A stretch of DNA of 64,000 nucleotides from NCBI RefSeq assembly GCF_963924675.1, contig NC_089222.1, positions 135,682,281 through 135,746,280 of the forward strand, given 5' to 3'. This DNA is from Phocoena phocoena. Lineage: Eukaryota > Chordata > Mammalia > Artiodactyla > Phocoenidae. The translations under genes were made by a program, and so were the position numbers. A model generated the notes under the pieces. It saw only the letters and a program-made list of their open reading frames with translations. It was not told the origin of the DNA and searched no databases. Shown here one piece after another: positions 24,521 through 36,822 of the stretch (the stretch's first letter is position 1; every line of letters starts with the position of its first letter).

Positions 24521-24839
24521 AATTCAGCAGGCTTTTATTTTATAGGTCGTCTTCAAGCTTTCCTGAAAGAATTGACAGCATATGACAGTTTAATGCTTAC
24601 TTTTTTCCCACAGGACTTTTATCTAGTAATCTATCTTGATGAAGTTGGCTTGAGGTACATGTTTTTCCCATTTTATAGAAGTGAGAATTAAGATGTGGAC
24701 TCGAGCATACGTAAAGGTGACTCGTTTATCGAATCTCCGTGTTGTACCCATCACCCAGTTTCAGCAGTTGTCACCATTTACCACTCTTGCTTTATCTCCA
24801 CCACCCCTTCCCTTTATTTATTTATTTTTTTTGCTGGAG

Positions 24840-26080
24840 TATTTTATATTTATCTTAAAATTTTAAACCTTTAGAAGAGTTACCAGTATAAGAACCATTC
24901 AGTTAACACCTGTATGCTTTTCACCTAGATCACTAATTTGCCATATTGGCTCTTTTTTTATCATTTGAGAGCTGCAGGCATTGTTGACATGCCTTTCTTA
25001 AGAATAAGGACTTTCTTCCTAACCATAGCATGACCATTACACTCAGATTTGACATCAGTACAATACAGTTATAGAATGTTGAATTTGTGTTCTAATTTAC
25101 CTTGTTATTCCAGTGTTATCCTTTAGTTCTTCAGTCCGTTATTCAGTCAAGGCTCATGTATTTGGTTGTTGTTTAGTCTTTTTGATCTAGAGCAGTTCTC
25201 AAGCCTTTGTCATTAAGGACAGTGTCACTTTGAAGAGTCCAGGCCCTTTGGTCTGGAGAATCCCTCGATTTGAATTTGTCTAGCTGCTTTCTCATGATTA
25301 GAGATTAGGTTAAACATTGTTGGCAGGAATGTTACATAGGGATGTCAGTTTGTCCCACTGTTGGGGATGTCAAACAATTATTTGGTTTAGATGATATCCA
25401 CCAGATTGTTCCATTATAAATGTACCTTTTTTCCTTCAGTAATTATTAAGTGATTTATGGAGTGACAAACTTGATTGAGACTCAATATTCTTTTCTCCAG
25501 CAGTCTTCCACTGGATTTAGCATTTATTGATGATTCAGAATCAGTTATTGCTGGAGTACTTTAAAGCAAATGCAGATATAAAATTTCTCCTATAAATATT
25601 TATCATGTATCTAAAAGGTAAGGGCTTAAAAAACAAAAACAAAAAACCACAGTGCCTTTATGCTACCTCACTACAATTCCTTAACATGTAATATCCATAT
25701 TCAGATGCCCTGAATTGTCTCAGTTGCTTCTCTACAGTTGATTTGCTTGAATCTGAATCCAAGCATCCACAGGTTGTATTTACTTGATGTTTTTGCAAGT
25801 GTTCCTGGGTATAGCATTCATGTCTGCCTTTAGAAATAAGATTAATTCTTGATGGGTGTAGGTGTTGACAGCTTCATGCACCCATTCTGAAGTTCCCATC
25901 AAACTTTCTTTCACCTAAGGGTTCTAGCATCCATTGTAATCATTGCCTAGGGACATTACTTCATTAGGGATTACAAAAGGTGATTCTCAGATTGCATCAT
26001 TCCTTCTGTATCGGTGAGCAGATTTTTTTCTGCCCTGTGTTTATTTCCACTTTTTTATGTATACCTTCCTGGGGAGAGTT
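24840..26080. repeat. old L1M-type 3' UTR relic
   Basis: Blocks such as cttaagaataaggactttct, gaagagtccaggccctttgg, ggttaaacattgttggcagg and a later, partly repeated block (gctggagtactttaaagcaa) belong to the long 3' UTR of ancient L1M elements. A second relic from the same UTR lies at 46155-49060. Strand not assigned. Confidence 0.65.
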
Positions 26081-26129
26081 GTAAAAGGATACATTCTTCA
26101 TCTTTACAGAGGATGGTTCTGGACTTCCT

Positions 26130-26295
26130 TAGTAATTCTGTAATATGTCCTCAATTTTCTCATATGTAAATTTGGGGGTAATTATGCCTACCTCTTGGGG
26201 ATTTTGTGAGGATTAAATGGTCCTGTACATGTAGCTTAAAAATGGTGCCTGGCACTCATGTTGGGGTAAGCGCTAGTTATTAAAGTAACTTTTTC
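26130..26295 (+). repeat. MIR SINE relic
   Basis: tcctcaattttctcatatgt, then tttgtgaggattaaatggt and ggtgcctggcactcatgtt follow the MIR consensus. Confidence 0.75.
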
Positions 26296-26815
26296 ATTTA
26301 ATTCTTCAAGTGTAATGGAGAGGCAGAGATGGGAGAGGTTCTTCATGCGTTGACATCAGCAGGATGCTTGAATTTGTATAGAGTGAGCTGAGGGAAGTGC
26401 TGCTTGCCCACACCAGGCTGTCCTTTTTGACTGCATGGAAACAACCATAATACACGAAGCATATATCACTGCACACTGTGAAATGGATGTTGACAATCGA
26501 AGAGGTAAAATCTGGAACACATTCTGAAATGGAGTTAGTACAATGAAGGGAAGTAGGTAGGTAGGTAGGATGAGATGGTGGCTCCAGGTACAGGTTTTTA
26601 CTATGTCACGGCCCTTTGAGATTTTTATCTGAACAAAGGGCAGCATGCTTGCCTAGTCTGATTTGTCTTGTTGTCATTCTACTGTTTGAGATTGCAAATA
26701 CTTTGGTAGGGGAGGAAATGCTTTACTTCTTCTTGGCCTTTTAATCTGCCTTCTCTTTCTGCTTTAAAAAAACCCCACTGTTGATAATTGTACAGAGTGT
26801 TGGAAGTTTAACACT

Positions 26816-27023
26816 TTTTTTTTTTTTTTTTTGCGGTACGCGGGCCTCTCACTGTTTGGCCTCTCCCGTTGCGGAGCACAGGCTCCGGACGCGCAGGCTC
26901 AGCGGCCGTGGCTCATGGGCCTATCCTCTCCACGGCACATGGGATCCTCCCGGACCGGGGCACGAACCCGCGTCCCCTGCATCGGCAGGTGGACTCTCAA
27001 CCACTGCGCCACCAGGGAAGCCC
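26816..27023 (-). mobile_element. CHR-type tRNA SINE (short, deleted form)
   Basis: Antisense copy: T tail, gcggtacgcgggcctctcac, box B-like region, gccaccagggaagccc. Perfect target duplication agtttaacact at 26805-26815 and 27024-27034. Confidence 0.95.
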
Positions 27024-27064
27024 AGTTTAACACTCTTGATCAGGTGTTTAGTCATTAATATTTG

Positions 27065-27745
27065 ATTCATTTATTTAAACATTTGAGCACCTGCAGTGTG
27101 CAAGATGGTGTTCTAGACACAGACCCACATCAGTGAGCATCAGAGACTAGGGTCTCTACCCTCATGGAATTTACATTTTGGTAGTGAGGTGACAGTAAAT
27201 ATGAGGAAGTTGTATAGTATGTTAGAAGGTGTTGAGTCCTGTGGAAAAAAATAAAGCAGGATAAGGAGAGATTGAGATGGTTAGGAAGTTACTTTTAAGC
27301 AAAGACAATGAGAAGAGAGCAAGTCTTGTGAAAATCTGGGGGTGCAGAATGTGTCCTGCATAGGGAACAGCTAGTGTCAAGGTCCCGAGGCATGTTTGGT
27401 ACTTTGTGCATCGTGAGTGAAGAGGTGACTGCTTGCTGTGTTAATGCCCTGTAGTGGGCCAAGGGCCAGAGCTTGGAGACAGGTCAAGAGGCTAGGGCAG
27501 TTAACTGGATGAGATGGAATGGTGATTTGGGGCAGGGTGCTAGTGGTTGAGATTCTGAGTGGTCTGATTCTGGATATAGTTTTTGAGAGAAAGCTAACAG
27601 ATTTTGCTAATGGATTGATTATGAGTGGGTTGAGAGAGAAAGTGAGCAAACCTTCAGGGATGACTGATAATTTTTGGCTTGAGCAATAGTAAGGATGGAG
27701 TCGCCATTTTCTGAGGTGGGGAAGATTGAGAGTGGAACAGCTTTA
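27065..27745 (-). repeat. L2 LINE relic, long
   Basis: Runs through the reverse complement of the L2 3' region and end of ORF2: gagcacctgcagtgtgcaag, ggaatttacattttggtag, gataaggagagattgagatg, ggccagagcttggagacagg, tgattctggatatagttttt and gatggagtcgccattttctg occur in consensus order. Confidence 0.75.
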
Positions 27746-28359
27746 AGGGGGTGAGCCGAATTATTCATACTCCCAAGGAAAAGGGTAGGTGGTTACAAAC
27801 TCTTCATTCAGTAAGGACAGTGGTCCATAGATTTTGCTATGAGAACTCATATCTATAGGTCATATAGCCAGTTCTTTTAACCTAATGTCTTAAGGATGTA
27901 AGAGTTAGCAGATGAAGGAAGGCTGAGATTCATATAGCCTGTGGTAACAAGGTTGGATGTAGAATAGACTTTGAGACTTAATTTTTTATTTCTAACACTG
28001 AAAAAGAGAATGGAGGCAAAAGCCTTGGACTTGGAGAGTGAGAAGCTGGTTGAGCCTTGATCTTCTAGCCAAATTTCCTGCCCTGTGTGTTTTTACTTAT
28101 ATGAGAAGCCTGTGCCTAGGACTACTTTTTGTTTTGAATCTCTTCATTTTCTTCATACATATATTCATCACAAATGATCATACATAAATACTTCAGTTGG
28201 ATTTTATCCTGTACACTCTTTGCAGTCACTTTCGTTAACATTTGTTATATATACATCTCAGTTGTTTTCTCTGCAAACTCAAAATTTTTGAACATGGGTG
28301 ATATTGAATGATCTTTGATTGATATTGTTTGTTTCTATTAATCAATGTCCTTTTCATGA
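27746..28359. other. intron sequence, no gene seen
   Basis: No supported gene or named repeat. Confidence 0.5.
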
Positions 28360-28490
28360 AAGATAGTATTGCATAGTGATTAAGGAAAGAAGCAATTTAA
28401 ACCTAGATGGGAGGCAAATCCAGATGTAAACACAAATAACTGTATCCTGGCAGAGCTGCAAGTTTCCTAATATGTAAAAGCAGCAGAAGA
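28360..28490 (+). repeat. MIR SINE relic, weak
   Basis: The stretch tattgcatagtgattaagga, aatccagatgtaaacacaaa and tcctaatatgtaaaa follows MIR order but is very diverged. Confidence 0.5.
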
Positions 28491-28764
28491 AAAAAAGAGC
28501 CTAAACTGAACAGACTCTTGCCCATTGGTTCATGCCAGCTATCCCCAGCTTTGCCCTGCTCGGTGTACTCATTCCATACCTCCTTTCAGTGTTCCAACCC
28601 TGGGTAGTGCTGTTTACTTTTTAATAACTTTAATGAAATGAAACCATCTCCTTGAATGTCCCTCTCTACATCGCAGGCAGTCTCTTGGACTAAATGACCC
28701 CAAGGTCCAGCCTTGGTCCAGCCTTCATGCTCTGCTCTCTTCCTCCTCTTTCCTATCCTGGGGT

Positions 28765-28915
28765 GTTATACTGCTTCATTGGCTTCAGTTTTGTGTGTAA
28801 AATGATCATAATAATTGTACTTATCCCATAATTGTTGTGAGGATTAAAGTAATGCATACAGCACTCTAGGCACAGTACCTACAAGGTGTTAGGACTTAGT
28901 GCCAGGTAGTTATTT
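28765..28915 (+). repeat. MIR SINE relic, 3' half
   Basis: tgtaaaatgatcataataat, then ttgttgtgaggattaaagta and gcacagtacctacaaggtg match MIR. Confidence 0.75.
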
Positions 28916-30234
28916 TTTATCTCCATTATTTATAACTCATTTATGATAACTAGTCGTTTGCAAGCAAATAGTGCTGAGCCTCTTGAATTCTTCCCATAAA
29001 AAGTTAACACAAAATGCTTAGTCATTGGGATTACATGATATGGTATCATAGGCTCTTCTACTCCGTTACTTTACATTTTCATTTCTCTCAAAAAATATAG
29101 GTTATTGGAGTTTGCTCCGTACACATGTTCTGGTATCATCTACATAAATATTGAAACCAGTGGTAGTTTCAAATTTACCCCCATACCCAAAAGGTCTTCA
29201 TTGCTGAGACTTCTTTTGAAAAATAAACAAAACCCAAAAGACCCCTGGTGAGCCACACGTCTACATTCTTAGAAGCAAATTAAAATGACTGTATCTTGGG
29301 GGATGTGTGTATATGGATGAAATGATAAATTTGGTGATTTATGAACTTTTCTAGGTGAATAAGATTTTATTTGAAGAAATGGCTTACTTACATGGGAAAC
29401 CATCCCTCCTAAGCCCCCACCCCCAATAATTTGCTAAAAGTAGAGCCGTTCTGGTTGGTAGAGGGTTGCTGGAGGGGGGCTTAGATCCCTGTTCACTCTG
29501 CCTCACCTCCCACCCCTGTGATGGGACACCCCCATGTCCCATCTAGGAACCCTCAGAATATAGTTTGAATGCCATTTGAGTTCAATCACGGTTTCATACA
29601 TTTCTTACATACTTCCAAAAACTTGAATAGCAAGATTGTAGGTATAGTAGAAATGTTTTGCCAAAGAAATTTAAGGGCAAGCTCCTTAAATGTTTTAGGG
29701 ACTGTTATATGATTACATGTCTTCAGCTCCACTTGTAATTTAAAATTGGCTGGAATTCATATCTGTTGTATTAGAAACACTCATTTTCCTTTTGGTGTCA
29801 CTGATAAACTGCTATCATAGCCAAGCTCTACAATTTTAAAGTTAAGCAGGGGTTGAGGAAGGCCCTGTTATGAGTATGTATATACCAAGCGCCAGTAACC
29901 TATTCCACTAGAGGAGTTTGCTTTGCTGGACTTTGAATCAAGATAACAAAAGTGAAAATGTGTCTGAAAAGTCCATAAGTAGAATTTTATATAAATTTAG
30001 TGAGTTTTTTTGTATTTAACTTGAATGAAGTGATGTAGATAGGAGCTAATAGTTGAGGTGGTTGGGAGCCTGTTTAAAATATTTGTGAGAGAACTGCGTA
30101 TTTAATACATTATTTTATTTAGTTCTTTTTATCTATAAACTTTTATGAGGCTTTTAAAACACCTGGGGTATCGTTGACAGTTTAATTTGAAAGGCGCCGA
30201 TATCACCACTTCTAGTCTATGCAAGTTGTAGACA
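28916..30234. other. intron sequence, no gene seen
   Basis: AT-rich with a C-rich patch near 29411-29424. No supported gene or named repeat. Confidence 0.5.
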
Positions 30235-30465
30235 GTGAAGTGACGTTTACTGAGCACCTGCCTGTGGCACTGGGCAACACACTTTCTAGGTGTTACTTAT
30301 TCCTTATTAAACCATTAGGAGCTGCGTGGTGCTTTCATTTTACAGATGAGACAGTTGAGGCTCATAGAGATTGTTACTTGCCTAAGATACTGCAGTTAGG
30401 AAGTGACAGAGCTTGGACCCCCAGCCCTTCAAAGCTTGTCTGCTTGCTTGACCATGCCACCTACA
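30235..30465 (-). repeat. MIR SINE relic, nearly full length
   Basis: Reverse complement of MIR: tttactgagcacctgcctgt, cattttacagatgagacagt, tgaggctcatagagattgtt and gcagttaggaagtgacagag in order. Confidence 0.8.
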
Positions 30466-33400
30466 CATGTAGGTTTTCAGATGTGTCGGTGTATTCTGTA
30501 CCCCTTAAATTACTAGTTAGTAAAGGGAATATTTTCCATTGGATCAAAATGAGCAAGACTTGGCAAGCCTGCTGTTGACAGTAGTGGGCTGTGCCTATTC
30601 AGATTGTCCTTTTGAATGTTTGGTTTTTAAATTGACCCCAAAGCTAAAAAGGTGGTTTGGTCACTTTGAGGGTCACTTTGTTCTACTCTTTGGTAGTTCA
30701 CTAGCCTCATTGAGTTTATTATGACTTGCAGCCCTGATGGCTTTAAGGTTTGTTTTTCTTGTTCTTTGTTTGGTTTTTATGGCAGATGACTTTCTTTTAA
30801 GAGTGACCATACATCCTGGATTTTACAGAATGTCCCAGAATAGCTTCCTAGTTTGGAAGATAAACTATATGTTTTTCCTAGATAACAGAAGAGAGATGTT
30901 AGATTTGGTCATAACTAATTATGTTTTGATTATATTACCTGAAGGGGTTTAATAGCTGATTTACATTTGGTCTTACCTATTTTACTCTTTCTAGTTCAAA
31001 CACAGCAAATATTTGTGTACACTTCTTTATTTGGATTAATTCTTTAACTGTAATTTCATTCATCCGAGTAAATGAAATAGTACTTTCATGTACCAAGATT
31101 GTATTTTAATTTTGTGCGGAACTATCAACAAAACACTGCTTTCTGAGACAGAAACCCCCTCCTGTTGGGGAGAGTCTCTCAGTTTCACAACACCCTTGTG
31201 TTTGATTGAGATCAGCTAAATTTCTTACACTGGCCATCATAACTAGGGGACCGTTTCTTTATACATTCTACGTCTATTACTCTCATTATAGGAATAATCA
31301 TTTTCTTAAAAATGCACTACCAAGGAGCCAACCCACATACTTATCATTACTATACCTACTTTATTACTTGTCCCACCTTTCTCACTTACGGGATTTATCT
31401 GAACCGTAAACCAGCTTAGTCCTAGAAATATAAAAACATAAATTAAAAAATTTCGTTTTAGCTGGAGAAAAAATTTTTCCATGTATATTCTTTCTAACAA
31501 TAAAGGAACTCTGGATAGTGTTTGTTATATTTTTGTTGTAGAAATGTTTACTTCTTTAAAAGAGTGAGAAAAAATATGCAAAACTTGTATATTTTATTTG
31601 GAACCATTTTTTAAGCATTGCACAGTTTATCTCCTGAAAGCCTGTGACAGTCTCTCTTAATGACTAGAATGTGAAATTTGGCTGCATTGTATTATAGTAT
31701 TTTATATCTTTCTGTAAACTAATTTGATCTGTTTTTGTTTTTGTTTCCTTTTCCAGTCTTTACTAGGTGCTGGTCTCTGGATGTTTTTTGTTTAAGTTGG
31801 AAAAATCTTAAATCTGTCCACAGACTGATATGGTATCCAGTGAGATGGGGACTGTTGGCAGTGGCTTTTGAAGGATCTGAGGGGGCAGAAAGAGTTGAGA
31901 ACTCGGCCTTGAGCTAGTGTTTGGCGTCGTCCTGCTGCCTCTCCTGTGGGCCCAATATTTTTTCTCTCTAGCTTACCTGCCAGCTGTCCTAGGGAAGTTA
32001 GGGGTTAGACCAGTGTAAGCATTCATCAGGGAGCAGAATATGGCTTAGATATCTTACTTGCATCATATTTGACAAAGGGAAGCAGTGTTGTTTATTTTAG
32101 CAGTGCTTCCTAGTGATTGGAGAAGGAAGGGCTTGTTTTGTTTCTGAGCACTCTGTTCTTTGAACAAATAGGCTGCTGCAGCAGCCACTACAACACATAC
32201 CTGCTTCCACCTTCCCTCCAAACAAAAATAAAAACACTCTGGGTGTTTGTCCCTTCTTGAGGAGACAGATAGTCAAGTATTGCTGTTGAGAAGAGAGACA
32301 CTTGAAATGGCCGTTCTGACCAGTGAGCTAGGCTTATCTGTGTGTAAGTTGGAACAAAATGGCAAGGGTATGGCTTGGATGTTGGATGGCGGTGGGAGCT
32401 CTGTTGGAGGCAGGGATCTCCTAATTGCCAACTACAGTTTTCTTTGTAATTGAGGACCTAACCCTTATACTGAAATGTTACAGGTACCCTTTTAAATAAT
32501 TAATATTTATTAGTCACCTGATTAGATTTTATTAAAAATTTAGGTAATTCTTCCTAAATAATGTCCAAGTATTTTTTTTAATAACTTGAACATTTGGGGG
32601 TCAGAGAAAGTAGTCATAGAAATACAAGCAGCTTCAGGTTTTGGCAAGTATGAAGTGATACAAATACCAACTTTTAGTGTATTTTATGTTTTTGTGTGTG
32701 GCAGTTCTACTCATGCCAGTCATTATTGACACTGGCTTTTAGTCAGTTTTTTTTTGGTGTAATTGTTGTAGTGCTTTATGCTTAAAAAGGCATAAAGATG
32801 GGTTTAAGACATTTCTACGTGGCAGCATTATTAATTAGACCTAATTACCTAATTCGGTAGCATGTTTATCTTTAAGCATTATTTCCAGCTCTTTTCCTTA
32901 CCAGTAAGAGGGTTGTTGTTAAGTGTTTAGTACTGTGGTCTATTTGGAAAAGAGGTGGCTTTTAGTATCATTTATAGGACTTAATGATTTTTAAAGGAAA
33001 GTATCTAGATTCATCAAAAAGCATCTGCTTTGTCAAGCATAAAAAAACATTACACTCTGAGGTTGCCTTATCTCAAAAGGAGAAATCACTTTAGGAGTTA
33101 ACATGTGGAAGGCATTAGGTTGAATAACAAAATGTTTTTCATATTGATCTTTCAGCTCCAATTATAATAACTTTGAAGATTCAGAATTTGTCTCTTTTTC
33201 CAGGAGAAAACCCGTCATATTCATAAACTCAATTTTAGGTAAATTTAAATGTCTGTTTTTCAATGATTTTCTTAATCCAGGACTGAAAAGATCTGATTGA
33301 CTTATTGAAGATAATTTATTATCTAATGGTTTATAGATGTCTGTTTTGTTTAGGTTTGGAAGATATAATAATAATAATAATGACGTTATTTTTCAGTCTT

Positions 33401-34326
33401 CCAGAAAAATTTTCTATTTCTTCCTCCTCTCCTTGCTCTGTATACCCTTCAACAAGAAAGCATTAAAAGGAAAAATTATTCAGCAAAATCAAACCTTGAG
33501 TCAGTGCCTTTATCATCTCAGAGGTTCTCTTGGAAATAATGCCTGATGAAATGGAAGGGAAGGAAATGACTTTCTGTAACATTAAAAAAATCTTTTTTTC
33601 AATGTCTTCCTTCTAGCTAGCAGAGTAAAATTTTAGGGTTGTTTATAAGTTGTATGTTCCTAGTTTTTTTGTGTGGAACATTTTGTTTCCCCTTAGGGCA
33701 GGAGTCATGTCACAATTTCTAGGTTAATGTATGATGACTAGCACAGGTGTACATTTGTAGTAGGAATTTAGGAAAATTTTGTAACAGTAGTCTGCACAGA
33801 CTAAGCAGTACTTGGTATTGTGTTTGGGGGTAGATGATAATACTTAGTAAATACCTGTTCTGTCCAGGACCCTAACTGGCTATAAAATACATTACTCTTA
33901 GGATTCACAGTATTTGAAGATTCATTTTGGTGTCCTCATTTATTATGAATAATTAGTGTCATCCCCCCGCCCCCAAGGTGCTTTAAGACCTTGGTGCCTT
34001 TCCAATCTGAGACTACCACACTAAGACAAGAAAGGGCAGTGTCATGGTGGGCATTTCTTAGTTGCCAGAGAAGTTAAGCCACTTAGTTAGGAGGTCAATT
34101 AATTTTTGTTCTTACTTCAAAATGATAAATATTCTCCCCGACTTTAAGTATCAGATGTGATAGTATGGATCGCTCTTTCCTGTGGAACTAAAGTACATAT
34201 ATTTTAAAAGTTTTTTTCTTTTTATAATGTCTTGTTGCGCCGTTTTGCTAGACTGAAAGTTTCCTCATCGCTTGGTGAGCCCCTCCTCTAATTCAATCTT
34301 TGTCTTTTGTCTTTGCTGCCTTGCAG
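30466..34326. other. intron upstream of SLC5A3 terminal exon, no gene seen
   Basis: AT-rich. Contains an (AAT)n run at 33365-33380. The last bases (ctttgctgccttgcag) form the pyrimidine tract and acceptor of the SLC5A3 exon. Confidence 0.5.
33365..33380. repeat. (AAT)n microsatellite, short
   Basis: Five to six ATA/ATT units in a row. Confidence 0.8.
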
Positions 34327-34665
34327 GGTTGGTACAGTAGGCTTCACTAGACTTAGCTGCAACTCAGAATTTCTCCTCCAGCACCTGAGTAAATGCTGAT
34401 GGTCTTGTGGAGAGTGGATTAAGAGTACGAGCTAAGTTCTCAATCCCAATTAAGAAGCGGAGGAAAATTTAAACTGTCTCCTTCAAAGTTTATCACAACC
34501 GCCACCATCAAGACAGCAAACCAAAGGACAAAGACTTTGACCTGCTGTGTTGCTCTGTGTAGTCCAGTTCACGTACGGTTTACAGACTTGGCTGGGGTTA
34601 CTAATGAGTAAATAAAAAGTTGGACACTTCTGTCATTGGACACTTTTATTCACAAAGTTACCAAA
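34327..34665 (+). other. SLC5A3: SLC5A3 5' UTR part of terminal exon
   Basis: Starts after acceptor tgccttgcag (AG at 34325-34326). It holds small upstream frames: ATG at 34393 (9 codons, stop TAA 34420-34422) and ATG at 34604 (3 codons, stop TAA 34613-34615), both with a pyrimidine at -3 and so weak. A perfect Kozak-like gccacc at 34501-34506 is followed by ATC, not ATG. An AATAAA lies at 34611-34616, inside the leader. Confidence 0.8.
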
Positions 34666-36822
34666 ATGAGGGCTGTACTGGAGACAGCAGACATTGCCAT
34701 AGTGGCCCTGTATTTTATCCTGGTCATGGGCATTGGTTTTTTTGCCATGTGGAAATCTAATAGAAGCACTGTAAGTGGATACTTCCTGGCGGGGCGCTCT
34801 ATGACCTGGGTAGCAATTGGTGCCTCTCTGTTTGTGAGCAATATTGGGAGTGAGCACTTCATTGGGCTGGCAGGATCTGGAGCTGCAAGTGGATTTGCAG
34901 TGGGCGCATGGGAATTCAATGCCTTACTGCTTTTGCAACTTCTGGGATGGGTTTTCATCCCGATTTACATCCGGTCAGGGGTATACACCATGCCTGAATA
35001 CTTGTCCAAGCGATTTGGTGGCCATAGGATTCAGGTCTATTTTGCAGCGTTGTCTCTGATTCTCTATATCTTCACCAAGCTCTCAGTGGATCTGTATTCG
35101 GGTGCCCTCTTTATCCAGGAGTCTTTGGGTTGGAACCTTTATGTGTCTGTCATCCTCCTCATTGGCATGACTGCTTTGCTGACTGTCACCGGAGGCCTTG
35201 TTGCAGTGATCTACACAGACACTCTACAGGCTCTGCTCATGATCGTTGGGGCACTCACACTTATGATTATTAGCATGATGGAGATTGGCGGGTTTGAGGA
35301 AGTTAAGAGAAGGTACATGTTGGCCTCACCCAATGTCACTTCCATCTTGTTGACATACAACCTTTCCAACACAAATTCTTGTAATGTCCACCCTAAGAAA
35401 GATGCACTGAAAATGTTGCGGAATCCAACAGATGAAGATGTTCCTTGGCCTGGATTCATTCTTGGGCAGACCCCAGCTTCGGTGTGGTACTGGTGTGCTG
35501 ACCAAGTCATCGTGCAGAGGGTCCTAGCGGCTAAAAACATTGCTCATGCCAAAGGCTCTACTCTGATGGCTGGCTTCTTGAAGCTTCTGCCAATGTTTAT
35601 CATAGTTGTCCCAGGAATGATTTCCAGGATACTGTTTGCTGATGATATAGCTTGCATCAACCCAGAGCACTGCATGCAAGTGTGTGGAAGCAGAGCTGGG
35701 TGCTCTAATATTGCGTACCCACGCCTGGTGATGAAGCTGGTTCCTGTGGGCCTCCGGGGCTTAATGATGGCAGTGATGATTGCAGCTCTGATGAGTGACT
35801 TGGACTCTATCTTTAACAGTGCCAGTACCATATTCACCCTCGATGTGTACAAACTCATCCGCAAGAGCGCAAGCTCCCGGGAGCTAATGATTGTGGGGAG
35901 GATATTTGTGGCTTTTATGGTAGTGATCAGCATTGCGTGGGTGCCCATCATCGTGGAGATGCAAGGAGGCCAGATGTACCTTTACATTCAGGAGGTAGCA
36001 GATTACCTGACGCCCCCAGTTGCAGCCCTATTCCTTCTGGCAATTTTCTGGAAGCGCTGCAATGAACAAGGGGCTTTCTATGGTGGAATGGCTGGCTTTG
36101 TTCTTGGAGCAGTCCGTTTGACACTGGCCTTTGCCTACCGTGCCCCAGAATGTGACCAACCTGATAACAGGCCAGGCTTCATCAAAGACATCCATTACAT
36201 GTACGTGGCCACAGCGTTGTTTTGGGTCACAGGACTCATTACTGTAATTGTTAGCCTTCTCACGCCACCTCCTACGAAGGAACAGACTCGTACCACCACC
36301 TTTTGGTCTAAGAAGAGCCTGGTGGTAAAGGAGAGCTGCTCCCCAAAAGAAGAACCGTACAAAATGCAAGAGAAGAGCATCCTGAGATGCAGTGAGAATA
36401 GTGAGGCCATCAACCACGTCATTCCCAATGGGAAATCTGAAGATAGCATTAAGGGCCTGCAGCCTGAAGATGTTAATCTGTTGGTGACCTGCAGAGAGGA
36501 GGGCAACCCAGTGGCTTCTTTAGGTCATTCAGAGGCAGAAACACCTGTAGATGCTTATTCCAATGGGCAAGCAGCTCTCATGGGTGAGAAAGAGAGAAAG
36601 AAGGAAACAGAGGATGGAGGCCGGTACTGGAAGTTCATAGATTGGTTCTGTGGCTTTAAAAGTAAGAGCCTCAGCAAGAGGAGTCTCAGAGACCTGATGG
36701 AGGAGGAGGCTGTTTGTTTACAAATGTTGGAAGAAACTCCACAAGTAAAACTAATACTAAATATTGGACTTTTTGCTGTGTGTTCACTTGGAATTTTCAT
36801 GTTTGTTTATTTCTCCTTATGA
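34666..36822 (+). CDS. SLC5A3: Sodium/myo-inositol cotransporter 1 (SMIT1)
   Basis: Full 718-residue protein in one exon, the same length as human SMIT1 and near-identical to it from memory. It imports myo-inositol with Na+ across the plasma membrane, raising intracellular osmolyte under hypertonic stress and feeding phosphoinositide synthesis. It belongs to the SLC5/SSF family with 14 membrane helices. Visible features: helix 1 at about 9-28; the GSEHFIGLAG motif at 61-70; N-glycosylation sequons at N223 and N232 in an outer loop; the SSF-type stretch LRGLMMAVMIAALMSDLDS at 363-381; a long charged cytoplasmic loop at about 535-690; and a last helix at 696-716. The ATG at 34666 (A at -3) is chosen because it begins the known N-terminus MRAVLETADIAI. 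The frame upstream has no ATG before a stop. Stop TGA at 36820-36822. Transcription is known to be induced by NFAT5. Confidence 0.98.
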   Translation: MRAVLETADIAIVALYFILVMGIGFFAMWKSNRSTVSGYFLAGRSMTWVAIGASLFVSNIGSEHFIGLAGSGAASGFAVGAWEFNALLLLQLLGWVFIPIYIRSGVYTMPEYLSKRFGGHRIQVYFAALSLILYIFTKLSVDLYSGALFIQESLGWNLYVSVILLIGMTALLTVTGGLVAVIYTDTLQALLMIVGALTLMIISMMEIGGFEEVKRRYMLASPNVTSILLTYNLSNTNSCNVHPKKDALKMLRNPTDEDVPWPGFILGQTPASVWYWCADQVIVQRVLAAKNIAHAKGSTLMAGFLKLLPMFIIVVPGMISRILFADDIACINPEHCMQVCGSRAGCSNIAYPRLVMKLVPVGLRGLMMAVMIAALMSDLDSIFNSASTIFTLDVYKLIRKSASSRELMIVGRIFVAFMVVISIAWVPIIVEMQGGQMYLYIQEVADYLTPPVAALFLLAIFWKRCNEQGAFYGGMAGFVLGAVRLTLAFAYRAPECDQPDNRPGFIKDIHYMYVATALFWVTGLITVIVSLLTPPPTKEQTRTTTFWSKKSLVVKESCSPKEEPYKMQEKSILRCSENSEAINHVIPNGKSEDSIKGLQPEDVNLLVTCREEGNPVASLGHSEAETPVDAYSNGQAALMGEKERKKETEDGGRYWKFIDWFCGFKSKSLSKRSLRDLMEEEAVCLQMLEETPQVKLILNIGLFAVCSLGIFMFVYFSL

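Noticed and set aside
34636..34665. A ten-codon N-terminal extension of SMIT1.
   Set aside because: The upstream frame begins with TTG, not ATG. The family N-terminus starts at the ATG at 34666, which has a good context.
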